The notes below the pieces were generated by a model. That model did not search any database, was not told the DNA's origin, and saw nothing but the letters and a program-made list of their open reading frames with translations. From Nitrosopumilus zosterae (GTDB lineage: Archaea > Thermoproteota > Nitrososphaeria > Nitrososphaerales > Nitrosopumilaceae), in assembly GCF_025998175.1 (NCBI RefSeq), contig NZ_AP026695.1:1-64000 (forward strand): DNA of 64,000 nucleotides, written 5' to 3'. The translations under genes and the position numbers were made by a program. Of the stretch, positions 26,886-36,906 are shown one piece after another (position 1 is the stretch's first letter; each line of letters begins with the position of its first letter).

Positions 26886-27763
26886 TATATTATTGCCTTT
26901 GCAATTGTATTTGAAACATCCACTATTGATGTTTTACCTGGAATTGTATTTGCACTAACGATTTTTGTTACTCCTGCTTTCATAATTTTATTTCTTGCAT
27001 CATTCATTAATAGAGCATGTGTACAGGCAACATAAACTCTGTTGCATTTTTGTTTTTTAAGAAATTGCGTAGCCTTAACTATACTACCTCCAGTGCTAAT
27101 CATATCATCAACTAAAATTAGATCTCTTCCTAAAACATTAACATTTTTAGTTTGAATCTTAACCTTGCCTGTTTTTCTATCTCTTTTTTTCTCTAAAGCA
27201 ATGTATTCTGAACCAAATTCCTGTGCAAATTCCTGTGCTCTTTTTTTCCCACCCTGATCAGGTGATACAATTAAAGGATTTTTTAGGCTCAATTTCTTAA
27301 AATATTGTACCAAATCTGGAATAGCAGTTAGATTTTTTGTTTTTATTGTAAAGTACTTGAATCCAATTAAACTGTGAATATCAACAGCAATAACTTCTGA
27401 TGCGCCAGCACCCTTGAATAACTTACCAATAACTTTCATTGTAACAATTTCCCCCGGCAAAAATTCTCTATCCTGTCTTGCATATCCCATGTATGGAATC
27501 ACGGCAATTACTTGGGATGAAACTTCTCTAGCTTTTGAAATCAAAGATAATGCTTGAATCAAATTAGTATCTACAGGCGGATAGATTGATTGTACTACAA
27601 CAGATTTCTTTTTAGATAACTTACCATTTAGGGTAATCTTACTTTCCCCATCGGCAAAAACTCTGATCTCTGATCTTACAAGATTTGCCTTTATTTTTTT
27701 TGATAGTTTTCTTGCTAAATTTTCTGATGATTTTCCTGAAATTATTGATATGTTACTCAACAA
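26885..27763 (-). CDS. prs: ribose-phosphate pyrophosphokinase
   Basis: Makes PRPP from ribose-5-phosphate and ATP for nucleotide, histidine and NAD synthesis. 292 aa, archaeal length. Seen: DGES near 39-42, YMGYARQDREF, the SPDQGG segment and the PRPP loop DLILVDDMISTGGS. Start is TTG 27763 or the next TTG at 27760. First gene of the run with the tRNA-processing genes. Confidence 0.94.
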   Translation of the reverse strand: MLSNISIISGKSSENLARKLSKKIKANLVRSEIRVFADGESKITLNGKLSKKKSVVVQSIYPPVDTNLIQALSLISKAREVSSQVIAVIPYMGYARQDREFLPGEIVTMKVIGKLFKGAGASEVIAVDIHSLIGFKYFTIKTKNLTAIPDLVQYFKKLSLKNPLIVSPDQGGKKRAQEFAQEFGSEYIALEKKRDRKTGKVKIQTKNVNVLGRDLILVDDMISTGGSIVKATQFLKKQKCNRVYVACTHALLMNDARNKIMKAGVTKIVSANTIPGKTSIVDVSNTIAKAII

Positions 27764-27802
27764 GAAAATGAAATCTGATGGGATTCTTAAGTTTTGAGAA
27801 GA

Positions 27803-29551
27803 TCAATCCTCTCCACTACCATGACCAATATCCCCAACACCGAATTCATCTACGATCTTGTTTCTTGCCTCATCAAGTTGTTTAATTTCCTCATCCTCAC
27901 GTTTTTCATCACCCTGATACACTGTTCTAATTGGCCATGGAATTCTAATATCATATTTTTTGAATTCTTCATACATAATTATTCTGATATCTGTTTTAGT
28001 TTTGAATTGTGCACCATAATCTCTAACATAGACCCATAATGAAAAATCCAGTGATGAATCATTAAATTTGTTGAATCTTACTATGGGTTGATTTATGTCT
28101 ATATGGATATCTTTATCACATCCACAACTTGGTTTGTTGTTATCCAAGTATGGGCATCTTTGCTGTCTAACTAGATGTTTTCCTTTTTCATCTATTACTT
28201 CTTTCATTGCACGTTTACCGATCTTTACTAAAATTGCAGCAACTTGTTTAGGGTTGTTGAGATAAGAAACTCCAACTTCAACAATTGCAGGAACCATTTT
28301 GATTTCCTTTGAATAATTAATAATTTGAGAATTAACTAGCTGTCTGGTGGGAATTATTGCATAGGATTCATTCAATGCATCACGAATGAATGTAACTCTT
28401 GGTGTAATTTTGTGAACATATCCGTTATACCCAGTATCCAGCTGTACACGCTCACCTTCAGCAAAAATCTTATCTTTTCTAATCAAAATATATGCAAAAT
28501 AATTTTGCATGGTTTCTTGTAATGCTAATCCTATACCAATTGCTAATCCTCCTGTTGCTGTTGCTAGTATGATCAAATCTATTCCCCACCAACTAATTAC
28601 ACCAAGAACTACCGCAACAAATATTCCAATAGGTAAAATCTGCGAAATAGATTTCGGAAGATCTTTCCTTTTTCGTTTTGCATATCCTGGTGGTTTTGTT
28701 CCAGGAACTATTGGATCAAACCCGTCAAATCTTTTTTCTTCTCTCCATGTATCTATGGGAAAAATCTCTTCAAGAACTTGTCCAGGCTTTAGCTTTTTTC
28801 CTGATTCATTATTTCCAGTAACACAATCATTGTAATATTTCAGATATTTTCCTCTTTCAGATTTTTTCCATTCTTCAAATGGATCTTTAATTAACTGTTC
28901 ATAACTTCCAATTGGTAATCCTTTTGTTGTTCTAAATTCCTCAAGAAGTTTCATACCTTCTTTTGTTTTCAGATTTCTTGTAAATTCCTCTTCTATCATT
29001 TCATCTGGTGTATTTCTTGGAGGAACCCATTTGTAGAATTTATGAAAAAGATCCCCCTCATCATCTGGGAATCCATGTAATTCCTTCCAAGCTTCAAAGT
29101 CTTCCTTTTCTAAAGTAGATTTTTCTTTTTTACCAAGAGCTACTGGAATTAAATGTGCAATAGAATATCCTATGACAAGAATATTTATTGTGTTTAGGAT
29201 CTTTGCAAATGTTTCACTGGGAGTCAAATTTCCATCTTGATATAACGATATATCGTTTTCAAATAGAGCAAATGACTGGATGTACAAATTTACTGATGTA
29301 ATTAGAATAATGGCAAAAAAAGGTAAAACAGCAACTCTTAGAAATCTTGAAAGATGTGGTCGCACATAATTCAGTCGCTGTTTTTTAACCCATTTTGAAA
29401 ATGTACGGTAGATTATTGCAATTCCGATTATGCCTACAATTAATACAATAAATGCCGCTTGAAGCGATTCAGATGAATTGAGTAATTGAGAAATACTCTC
29501 AAACTGACCTACCTGACTTGAAACTGCATCAATAATTTCATCTTCAGCCAT
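27803..29551 (-). CDS. MscS-type mechanosensitive ion channel
   Basis: 582 aa. Three to five membrane helices: about 32-50, 70-90, 120-140, 320-345 and the pore helix near 335-360 (ATATGGLAIGIGLALQETMQ), rich in Gly/Ala as in MscS TM3. A hydrophilic insert of about 170 residues (150-320) lies between the membrane parts. The C-terminal beta domain has ERVQLDTGYNGYVHKI, and a Cys-rich loop follows (CPYLDNN, CGCDKD). Relieves osmotic pressure. Confidence 0.85.
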   Translation of the reverse strand: MAEDEIIDAVSSQVGQFESISQLLNSSESLQAAFIVLIVGIIGIAIIYRTFSKWVKKQRLNYVRPHLSRFLRVAVLPFFAIILITSVNLYIQSFALFENDISLYQDGNLTPSETFAKILNTINILVIGYSIAHLIPVALGKKEKSTLEKEDFEAWKELHGFPDDEGDLFHKFYKWVPPRNTPDEMIEEEFTRNLKTKEGMKLLEEFRTTKGLPIGSYEQLIKDPFEEWKKSERGKYLKYYNDCVTGNNESGKKLKPGQVLEEIFPIDTWREEKRFDGFDPIVPGTKPPGYAKRKRKDLPKSISQILPIGIFVAVVLGVISWWGIDLIILATATGGLAIGIGLALQETMQNYFAYILIRKDKIFAEGERVQLDTGYNGYVHKITPRVTFIRDALNESYAIIPTRQLVNSQIINYSKEIKMVPAIVEVGVSYLNNPKQVAAILVKIGKRAMKEVIDEKGKHLVRQQRCPYLDNNKPSCGCDKDIHIDINQPIVRFNKFNDSSLDFSLWVYVRDYGAQFKTKTDIRIIMYEEFKKYDIRIPWPIRTVYQGDEKREDEEIKQLDEARNKIVDEFGVGDIGHGSGED

Positions 29552-29683
29552 TTAGATCACTGTTTGTATTTGTTTCTAGAATACATAGGTTTAACATGAA
29601 TTATTATCACTGTTAGAATTTTTTATTAAACTATTATAAAATTTTAAATTTTTTACGCATAAAAAAACCTGTAACCTTTAACA

Positions 29684-29710
29684 ATGGCAATTACACTACT
29701 AACTAGGTGA
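29684..29710 (+). CDS. possible 8-codon leader peptide before the KamA-like gene
   Basis: ATG to TGA frame of eight codons (MAITLLTR). Its stop overlaps the GTG start of the next gene as GTGA, the layout of translational coupling. A CATAAAAA box lies about 22 bases upstream. Weakly supported. Confidence 0.3.
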   Translation: MAITLLTR

Positions 29711-31071
29711 CCTACCAAGAAACAATTTGGGATGATACACCATCTTTAAAATCATACACATTGTCAAATTTTCGAACCCTACCTCAAATTCAGACTCTTG
29801 GAGAAGAAGCTCAATTTGAGATGGAAGTTGTTGGAAATGTTTTACCTTTTAAAGCAAACAACTATGTTGTTGAACAACTAATTGATTGGAATAATATCCC
29901 TAATGATCCTATGTTTGTTCTAACTTTTCCTCAAAAAGGAATGTTAAAACCGGAACATTATGAAAAAATGGCAACTGCTTTAAAAAATAATTTAGATAAA
30001 AAAGAAATTGCATCTATTGCAAATGAAATTCGTTTGCAATTAAATCCGCACCCTGCAGGACAAATGGAACTAAATGTACCAACATTAAAAGATGGCACTA
30101 AATTGTATGGGATGCAACACAAATACAAAGAAACTTGTCTTTTCTTTCCAAGCCAAAGCCAAACATGTCATGCATATTGCAGCTTTTGTTTTAGATGGCC
30201 ACAATTTGTAGGAATGGACGAAATGAAATTTGCAATGCAAGAAGGAGAACAACTAGTACAATATGTTAGAGAACATCCAGAAATTAGCGATGTTTTGTTT
30301 ACTGGTGGCGATCCTATGATTATGAAGGCAAAAATTTTCTCAAAATATGTTGATGTTTTATTAGATGCAAAACTTCCAAATCTCAAAACAATCAGGATTG
30401 GAACAAAGGCATTATCATATTGGCCATACAAATTTTTGACTGATTCTGATTCTCAAGAAATGTTGGATGTATTTCGAAAAATTGTTGATAGTGAAATTCA
30501 TCTTGCAATAATGGGTCACTTTAACCATCTGAATGAATTATCAACTGATGCAGTAAAAAATGCAATTAAACAAATAAGATCAACTGGAGCAATTATTAGA
30601 ACACAATCTCCTCTTTTAGCACACATCAATGATGATGCTGAAATGTGGGCAAAAATGTGGACCAAACAGGTTCAATTGGGATGTATTCCATATTACATGT
30701 TTGTAGTAAGGGACACTGGTGCTCAACACTACTTTGGAGTTCCATTAGTAGAGGCATATCAAATTTTCAAAAAAGCATATTCTTCAGTCAGTGGATTAGC
30801 AAGGACTGTTCGTGGACCTAGCATGTCTGCAACTCCAGGCAAAGTACATGTTATTGGAACTGCCGATTTACATGATCAAAAAGTGATTGTTTTGAGATTT
30901 TTACAAGGGAGAAATCCTGACTGGGTACAAATTCCCTTTTTTGCAAAATATGATGAACACGCAATTTGGTTAGATGATTTAAAGCCTGCATTAACTGAAA
31001 AATTCTTCTTTGATGAAGAGATGAAAAATTTCAAAAAATCAAATCCTATAGATGACTATCCTGAATCTTAG
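29707..31071 (+). CDS. KamA-family radical SAM aminomutase-like protein
   Basis: 454 aa. The iron-sulfur/SAM motif is CxxxCxxC at residues 154-161 (CHAYCSFC), followed by FTGGDPM, typical of the lysine/glutamate 2,3-aminomutase group. GTG 29707 is the start, since the codon before it is an in-frame TAG. Compared with true lysine 2,3-aminomutase the neighbourhood lacks the beta-lysine acetyltransferase, so the substrate is open. A beta-amino acid osmolyte or an EpmB-like role would be guesses. Confidence 0.8.
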   Translation: MTYQETIWDDTPSLKSYTLSNFRTLPQIQTLGEEAQFEMEVVGNVLPFKANNYVVEQLIDWNNIPNDPMFVLTFPQKGMLKPEHYEKMATALKNNLDKKEIASIANEIRLQLNPHPAGQMELNVPTLKDGTKLYGMQHKYKETCLFFPSQSQTCHAYCSFCFRWPQFVGMDEMKFAMQEGEQLVQYVREHPEISDVLFTGGDPMIMKAKIFSKYVDVLLDAKLPNLKTIRIGTKALSYWPYKFLTDSDSQEMLDVFRKIVDSEIHLAIMGHFNHLNELSTDAVKNAIKQIRSTGAIIRTQSPLLAHINDDAEMWAKMWTKQVQLGCIPYYMFVVRDTGAQHYFGVPLVEAYQIFKKAYSSVSGLARTVRGPSMSATPGKVHVIGTADLHDQKVIVLRFLQGRNPDWVQIPFFAKYDEHAIWLDDLKPALTEKFFFDEEMKNFKKSNPIDDYPES

Positions 31072-31125
31072 AATTTATCTGCGGAGATTAATAGAAGGTT
31101 TTTAAAATCAGATTAATATTTTTTA

Positions 31126-31767
31126 GTGTTGAAAACAAAACTCTTGTTATTATTTTTATTAATTACTCCAAGCATAACTGGAATTACATATGGACATACA
31201 GTTGATTCTGTAGGTGAATATAGAGTAGAAATAGGTTGGATGAATGAACCAGTAGTTTCCGGAGAAACTAATGCAATTGAATTCTATGTTAGCCCACTAG
31301 AACCTGGATTAGAACTTAAAGATCAAGTTTTCAAAAATGGGATTACAGATTTAAAAAAGTCAATTAAAATAAAATTAATCTACAAAGATGAAAGTATAAC
31401 ACTTCCTTTATCTCCTGATCATAACATTCCTGGAAAATATCATGCATTTATCAATCCAACTATTTCAGGATTCTACCAAGCGAATATTTTAGGAACAATT
31501 GAAGATACTCCAATCAGTTTGTCAATGCATCCGCCCAAAGTTGAAGAACGTGCTTACATTGAGTTTCCTGAACCATCCGATCTCACATTAACTCAAATAA
31601 TTGATGGACACACTACATTAATTGGAGATATTAATGATTTGAAAGAATCCGTTAGTTCTCTTGAAGAATCAAAACAACAAATGAATGTTGGATATATTGG
31701 TATTGGAATAGGTCTAATTGCTATTGTAATTGCTATTTTGTCTCTTGTAAAATCCAAAAAGAATTAA
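31126..31767 (+). CDS. exported, C-terminally anchored protein, CopC/YtkA-like
   Basis: 213 aa, TTG start. Signal peptide (LLLLFLLITPSITGITYG), an immunoglobulin-like beta domain from about 24 to 150 that begins HTVDSVGEYRVEIGW, a short coiled coil and a C-terminal membrane helix (about 190-209). The mature N-terminal histidine resembles copper-binding CopC-type proteins, but a full ligand set cannot be confirmed. Ends overlapping the convergent antiporter gene by 4 bases. Confidence 0.65.
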   Translation: MLKTKLLLLFLLITPSITGITYGHTVDSVGEYRVEIGWMNEPVVSGETNAIEFYVSPLEPGLELKDQVFKNGITDLKKSIKIKLIYKDESITLPLSPDHNIPGKYHAFINPTISGFYQANILGTIEDTPISLSMHPPKVEERAYIEFPEPSDLTLTQIIDGHTTLIGDINDLKESVSSLEESKQQMNVGYIGIGIGLIAIVIAILSLVKSKKN

Positions 31768-32999
31768 CTAGAATTTGATATCTCATCATTTTTTTCAAAA
31801 GAACGTCTTAGTAATATTGGTCCAATAATAATCGTGCCTAGTATTACAAAAATCAATGTGGAGAAAATACTTTCTGAGATAATTCCATAAGACAATCCTA
31901 ATCCTGCAGTAATAAATGCAATCTCGCCTCTTACAATCATTCCGTATCCTATTCGTAGACCTTTGTTCTTATTTTTGAGTAGAATTACTGCTGGAATGCC
32001 AGAACCCAGAATTTTTCCAAGAACAGCAATTATCAAAATTATTACAAATAAGACTAGATCCACATTCAAAATATTTGAAATGTCTACGTGTGTGCCAATT
32101 ATTGCAAAGAAAAAAGGTGCAAAAATAATTTGCAATCTGCCAATAAATTCTTTAACTTGATTAGATAGCTTTGAATCTGCAAGCCCCATTCCTGCAGCAA
32201 AAGCTCCAACTATTGGATTAAGTCCTATACTTGCAGCAATTGCAGCTACACCAAATGCTGAACCTAATGCGGTTGCTTGTTTAGTACCACGAGATTCAAG
32301 CGAGTTAGGTCTCATAGTTGCTACAGCATGAACTATCTTGGGAAGTAAAAATACAGAACCTAAGAGAAGAACAACCCACAAAATCAATGATTCTGATATC
32401 TCAAACAATACCAACTCGACAGATGGTAATGAGTGTGCAATTACAATTGAAATAATGGATGATAGAATTGCCAATCCTAAGACATCATCAAATACTGCGG
32501 CATTAACCAAAATATTCCCTTCTTGAGTTTTTTCTTTTCCTAACTCATCCAAAATTGTTACAGCTGCTGCGATACTTGTAGCACTCAATGTTGCACCAAT
32601 GACCATTGCGACTATCCAATCAATTCCAAGTAAAACAGAAATTCCATATCCTAGAATTAAAGGAACTATGACTCCTGCTGTACCGACTATCAAAGATTGA
32701 ATTCCTGCTTGTTTTAAACTAGAAAAAGGAAAATGAAGACCAGCTGAAAATAAAATTAAAATTCCTGCAATTTGCCAAAATGATAACATTAATTCATTTA
32801 ACTCTACAATTGGTCTATCAGAGAATTGTATCAATCCACCTAATGCAAATGGACTTAAAATTATTCCACCAATTACAAAACCGATTATTTCAGAAATTCC
32901 AAAATGTTTACAAATTTTTCCAAGTAACATTGAAGGAATCACTAAAACCAGAATTCCAACCAATGTTGGAATCGCATCAAATTCTGTAACCATGGTCAT
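31764..32999 (-). CDS. CPA2 Na+/H+ antiporter
   Basis: 411 aa, about twelve membrane helices. Core motif AAVFDDVLGLAIL around residue 168 with the paired aspartates of electrogenic CPA exchangers, unlike the ED pair of the Kef-type gene at 17741. NPIVGAFAAGMGLA follows. Composition matches its neighbours, so this looks like the native exchanger. Tail short, without TrkA domains. Confidence 0.87.
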   Translation of the reverse strand: MTMVTEFDAIPTLVGILVLVIPSMLLGKICKHFGISEIIGFVIGGIILSPFALGGLIQFSDRPIVELNELMLSFWQIAGILILFSAGLHFPFSSLKQAGIQSLIVGTAGVIVPLILGYGISVLLGIDWIVAMVIGATLSATSIAAAVTILDELGKEKTQEGNILVNAAVFDDVLGLAILSSIISIVIAHSLPSVELVLFEISESLILWVVLLLGSVFLLPKIVHAVATMRPNSLESRGTKQATALGSAFGVAAIAASIGLNPIVGAFAAGMGLADSKLSNQVKEFIGRLQIIFAPFFFAIIGTHVDISNILNVDLVLFVIILIIAVLGKILGSGIPAVILLKNKNKGLRIGYGMIVRGEIAFITAGLGLSYGIISESIFSTLIFVILGTIIIGPILLRRSFEKNDEISNSS

Positions 33000-33036
33000 T
33001 AAAATTGGCTTGAATTATTAAAACTAATTTTGAAAA

Positions 33037-34341
33037 TCAGTTTTGAGATATGTTAGGAGAATTAGTCGTGGAATTTTTAGAAATTCTATAGAAAACTGCA
33101 CCTATTCCAATAATTGTTAATCCCACAAGCACAACTTCGATCTCAAATTGAAATCCCATGTAAATTGAAATTCCTAATCCAAATAATGGTAAAATGGGAA
33201 ATTTACCAATATTTATGGGAACTTTGAATTTTCGTTCAACATTAGGTTCTGTATAACGTAAAACAATCACTGCTAAATTCACTGCAGCAAAAGTTATGAC
33301 TATTGCAAAAACTGTGATGTTTGCAACAATTACAATATCTCCAATTAATGTGAAAAGCGTTGAAATAATCAAAATCATTACAACTGCTATCCAAGGAGTT
33401 TTTGTTTTAAAATGAATTTTTCCTAATATAGAAGGAAATACTTTTTCTCTTGCCATGCCATAAAACATTCTAGATCCTGCAACAAGTGTAATCAAAACAG
33501 TATTGGTTATGGCAAAAAGAGCAATTGATGAAAGTAAGATATGTGCTTCTGAACCTAATCCTCTTTCAGCAACCAACGATATTGGAGCAGATGAAGTTGC
33601 AAGTTCCTCCCAATTCACTACACGCACTACGGCTAAAGAAACTAGAATGTATATTGTGCCCGAAATTAAAACTGATAAAATTATTGCTTTAGGAATTGTT
33701 TTTTTAGGCTTTCTTACCTCTTCAGCAATGTTTGCCATATCTTCAAATCCAATAAATGCAAAAAATATCAAAACAAATACAATAGCAACACCCGTAAATC
33801 CTGATGGACTTTCAAGGTAATTTACTGGTTCTGGATTACTGAATGTAAAACCAATTATAATTATTAATATTAATCCCGAAGCTTCTATTATTGTAAAGAT
33901 AGTATTTGTCCATGATGATTCTCTAATTCCTATAAAATTCACAATTGATAGAATAACTAATAATCCTATAGCAGAAATAATTATTGGAATATCTACAAAT
34001 TCGGCAAAATATCCACCAAATCCTAACGCAACTGTTGCAGCAGTAATAATAGATGTAATTACTGTTAGCCATCCTATAAGAAATGCAAAAAAATTATTTT
34101 TGAAAGCATTTTTAATAAAAATATATTCTGCAGCAGCTTTTGGAAATACTGATGATAATTCTGCATAACTAAATCCTGCAAACAACGCAACAATTGAACC
34201 TAAAGCAAACGAAATCCATACAGCATCTCCTGCAATACCTGTAGCTTCTCCAATTAGGACATAGATGCCAGCACCTAAAATCAAACCAACACCATACATG
34301 GTAAGATGAAAAAGCCCCATGTGACGTTTTAATTCAGACAT
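33037..34341 (-). CDS. APC-family amino acid permease
   Basis: 434 aa with about twelve membrane helices. Substrate-site motif GVGLILGAGIYVLIGEATG in TM1 (residues 17-35) and FIGFEDMANIAEEV near TM6 are typical of the basic/neutral amino acid APC transporters. No ligand can be named. It lies 11 bases downstream of the VIT-type gene on the same strand, so both may be co-transcribed. Confidence 0.87.
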   Translation of the reverse strand: MSELKRHMGLFHLTMYGVGLILGAGIYVLIGEATGIAGDAVWISFALGSIVALFAGFSYAELSSVFPKAAAEYIFIKNAFKNNFFAFLIGWLTVITSIITAATVALGFGGYFAEFVDIPIIISAIGLLVILSIVNFIGIRESSWTNTIFTIIEASGLILIIIIGFTFSNPEPVNYLESPSGFTGVAIVFVLIFFAFIGFEDMANIAEEVRKPKKTIPKAIILSVLISGTIYILVSLAVVRVVNWEELATSSAPISLVAERGLGSEAHILLSSIALFAITNTVLITLVAGSRMFYGMAREKVFPSILGKIHFKTKTPWIAVVMILIISTLFTLIGDIVIVANITVFAIVITFAAVNLAVIVLRYTEPNVERKFKVPINIGKFPILPLFGLGISIYMGFQFEIEVVLVGLTIIGIGAVFYRISKNSTTNSPNISQN

Positions 34342-34352
34342 GATCCCAAATA

Positions 34353-35036
34353 CTAAGAAATCAGAAAATTTAATCCATATCCTATTATGTATGCAACACC
34401 TGCTGCAAGTCCACCAATGATTAATGTGATAATTCCTGAACGAAGCATAGAATGCCGAACAATTTTTCCTTTGAACATACCTACTAGAAAAAATGCTAAA
34501 AGAACAGATATAGTAGAATAAATAAATGCATCCGAGTTTGATTCAATACCAATCATTAAAAAAATCATGAATGGGAGTAATGGAATTAATCCAATTAAAT
34601 TAAAACCAACAAAAGTACTTACAGAACTTTCAAGTGGATTCTTTTCATCATCAATTAATCCCAGTTCTTCTTTCATCATTGTATCTATCCAAACTTTTCT
34701 TCTAGATGTAATTATTCGAACAACATCTTCCAGCAATTCATCCTTGAATCCCTTTTCCTTGTAAATCTCTCTAATTTCATCTCTTTCTTGTTCCTCCAAA
34801 TTATCGATCTCCCATTCTTCTTGTCTTCTCTTCATTTGAACAAATTCATTTCGTGCCTTTGATGCTTGATAATTTGAAGTAGCCATTGAAAATCCATCTG
34901 CAAACAAATTTGCAAATCCTAGAATTATAATAACTCCTGGGGACAACGATGCACCAACTACTCCTGCAACTATCGCAAAAGTCGTTACTGCCCCATCAAT
35001 TGAGCCATAAATAAAATCATCAAAATGCCATTTCAT
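34353..35036 (-). CDS. VIT1/CCC1-family iron/manganese transporter
   Basis: 227 aa. N-terminal helix FIYGSIDGAVTTFAIVAGV and LGFANLFADGFSMATSNY match the VIT family, followed by the acidic cytosolic metal-binding domain (EEWEIDNLEEQERDEIREIY) and three C-terminal helices. Likely exports or sequesters Fe2+ or Mn2+. Divergent from UspA. Confidence 0.87.
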   Translation of the reverse strand: MKWHFDDFIYGSIDGAVTTFAIVAGVVGASLSPGVIIILGFANLFADGFSMATSNYQASKARNEFVQMKRRQEEWEIDNLEEQERDEIREIYKEKGFKDELLEDVVRIITSRRKVWIDTMMKEELGLIDDEKNPLESSVSTFVGFNLIGLIPLLPFMIFLMIGIESNSDAFIYSTISVLLAFFLVGMFKGKIVRHSMLRSGIITLIIGGLAAGVAYIIGYGLNFLIS

Positions 35037-35167
35037 ATTGATGCAAGATCTCTTGTTATCTTAGTTATTGACATTCTTTTTTTTGAGAAATTTTTTGTAT
35101 AAAAACTAAAGTATAATTTCCATTTTTGATTATATTTTAGAATTTCAATACTGGGAATAATGGCTCT

Positions 35168-35175
35168 TTTTATAT
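35168..35175 (+). promoter_or_regulatory. TATA box of uspA-like gene
   Basis: TTTATATT-type box centred about 26 bases before ATG 35198, predicting a leaderless mRNA. Confidence 0.5.
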
Positions 35176-35197
35176 TGAAGAGTTCTGAATTTTAAAC

Positions 35198-35620
35198 ATG
35201 GCTAAATTCAATAAAATTCTAGTACCTCTTGATGGTTCTGCAAACTCAATTAGAGGATTAGATAGAGCTATTGACATTGCTAAAGGTGGTAACGCTGAAA
35301 TAACTGGATTCTATGTTTTTCATTTACCATTAACAGCAGGAATAAAATATACACAAAAAATGAAAGATGACGCACAGAAAAAAGCTGTCAAAGCAATTGG
35401 CCCTGCAATGAATAGAGCTCAAAAGGCTGGTGCTACATTCAAATACAAAACAGGCGGCGGTCATACCGGATCTGAAATTGTCAAATTTGCACAAAATGGA
35501 AAATTTGACATGATAGTAATTGGTGCACGAGGTATGGGTGGTGCAAAGGAAGCATTCCTTGGAAGTACCTCAAACTATGTAATGCATAAAACAAAGATTC
35601 CTGTATTAGTAGTAAAATAG
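35198..35620 (+). CDS. universal stress protein (UspA family)
   Basis: 140 aa. VPLDGSANSIRGLDRAI at the N-terminus and the ATP-binding signature GARGMGGAKEAFLGSTSNYV (G-2x-G-9x-G-S/T) near 108-127, so it belongs to the ATP-binding class. Single gene; induced role under stress inferred from the family. Confidence 0.93.
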   Translation: MAKFNKILVPLDGSANSIRGLDRAIDIAKGGNAEITGFYVFHLPLTAGIKYTQKMKDDAQKKAVKAIGPAMNRAQKAGATFKYKTGGGHTGSEIVKFAQNGKFDMIVIGARGMGGAKEAFLGSTSNYVMHKTKIPVLVVK

Positions 35621-35721
35621 TTCCTTCCTAACTTTTTCCATTTTTTCATATCATTGATATTCTATACGTAACAACCTACAAGTATAAGGAATATGAAAAA
35701 TTAATTTTGATGGTGTAAAAC

Positions 35722-36873
35722 ATGGTGGAAAATAATTATGATATTTTAGGGATTGTTGAAGGATCAACAGAAAAGGAAATTCGTGATGCATTTAGACGAT
35801 TAGCTCTTCAATTTCATTCAGATCGTGGGGGAGAAAACGATCAATTTATCAAAATTAAACAGGCATACGAAGATCTCAAAATTGGTAAAAAGTATCCTGA
35901 TACGGACATTGAAAAAATAAAAAATTCAAGGGTATATTCTGGTGATTCAGAAGCTGATATTAGAAGAAAAAATCAGATCTTAGGTCAAGAACTATCTAAA
36001 GAAATGAAAACTGCCGAAGAATGGGCATCTGCTTTGAACAGATCAAATATGACTGGTAGAAAATTATTTGGTTCAAAAACTCTTGGAGAAATTGAACTTG
36101 AACGAAAAGCAAATGGCGCTTTATCAATCAAAGGAAATTTCATGGCTGGAAGTCTTACTTATGATGGTCCTATCATTATGCAAGGTAGTATTACAAGTCC
36201 ATCATGGACACAGGAGTTTAAAACAAACATCCATCTTACTTCTGGAGATTTCAAATTTCTGGATCCTATAGAAAATAAATATAGAATTGATAATGGTGCT
36301 ACAATTATTGTCGATAATGGAAATATAGTAGTTGGAAATGTTTTTGGTAGGAAATTTAGAGTAGAGGATCCTGAAGGAAAAGTTGGAGTATTTCAAATTC
36401 AAGAACACAGAACACATCTTTCAGCTCCTAAAGGAAAAATCATTGCTGAAAATCTTGTAAATACTGTATCAATTGATGCAGATTCTGTAATTGTTCTTAA
36501 TGTGGAAGATGATGTGATGATATCTGCACGTGAAATATTATTTTATGGAGGAAAATTCACCTATGATTCTTTAATTGAATTAAAAAATGGTGGTTCAATA
36601 CGATTTTTTGAGAATTTTTCAATTCAAGGATTAAGTGGTGATGCTATTATCCAACTTGAAAATGGTAAAAAAATTCGTTTATTTGATCTAAAAACCAAAA
36701 AAATCCGAGATTTATCTGATGAGTATGTGCCTAATAAAGAAAATTATGGTAAAGAAGATACAATGGTAGGACATGGATTTACAATTACTTATGATATGTT
36801 AAATAATATCTCAAAAAAACCAACTAAAAAACAAAAAAGTTGGACATCTAAATTTAGTTTTTCAAAAAAATAA
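35722..36873 (+). CDS. J-domain-like protein with altered HPD motif and beta-rich tail
   Basis: 383 aa. Residues 4-60 form a J domain (YDILGIVEGSTEKEIRDAFR, then FHSDRGG), but the invariant His-Pro-Asp is His32-Ser33-Asp34. Residues about 100-340 form a repetitive beta-rich region of alternating hydrophobic and Gly/Asn turns, resembling a beta-helix. Stimulation of DnaK is doubtful without HPD. No dnaK or grpE nearby. The tail matches no family I recognise. Confidence 0.7.
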   Translation: MVENNYDILGIVEGSTEKEIRDAFRRLALQFHSDRGGENDQFIKIKQAYEDLKIGKKYPDTDIEKIKNSRVYSGDSEADIRRKNQILGQELSKEMKTAEEWASALNRSNMTGRKLFGSKTLGEIELERKANGALSIKGNFMAGSLTYDGPIIMQGSITSPSWTQEFKTNIHLTSGDFKFLDPIENKYRIDNGATIIVDNGNIVVGNVFGRKFRVEDPEGKVGVFQIQEHRTHLSAPKGKIIAENLVNTVSIDADSVIVLNVEDDVMISAREILFYGGKFTYDSLIELKNGGSIRFFENFSIQGLSGDAIIQLENGKKIRLFDLKTKKIRDLSDEYVPNKENYGKEDTMVGHGFTITYDMLNNISKKPTKKQKSWTSKFSFSKK

Positions 36874-36906
36874 TTAACTAATGCATCTAAATCACTGTAA
36901 ATTTAA

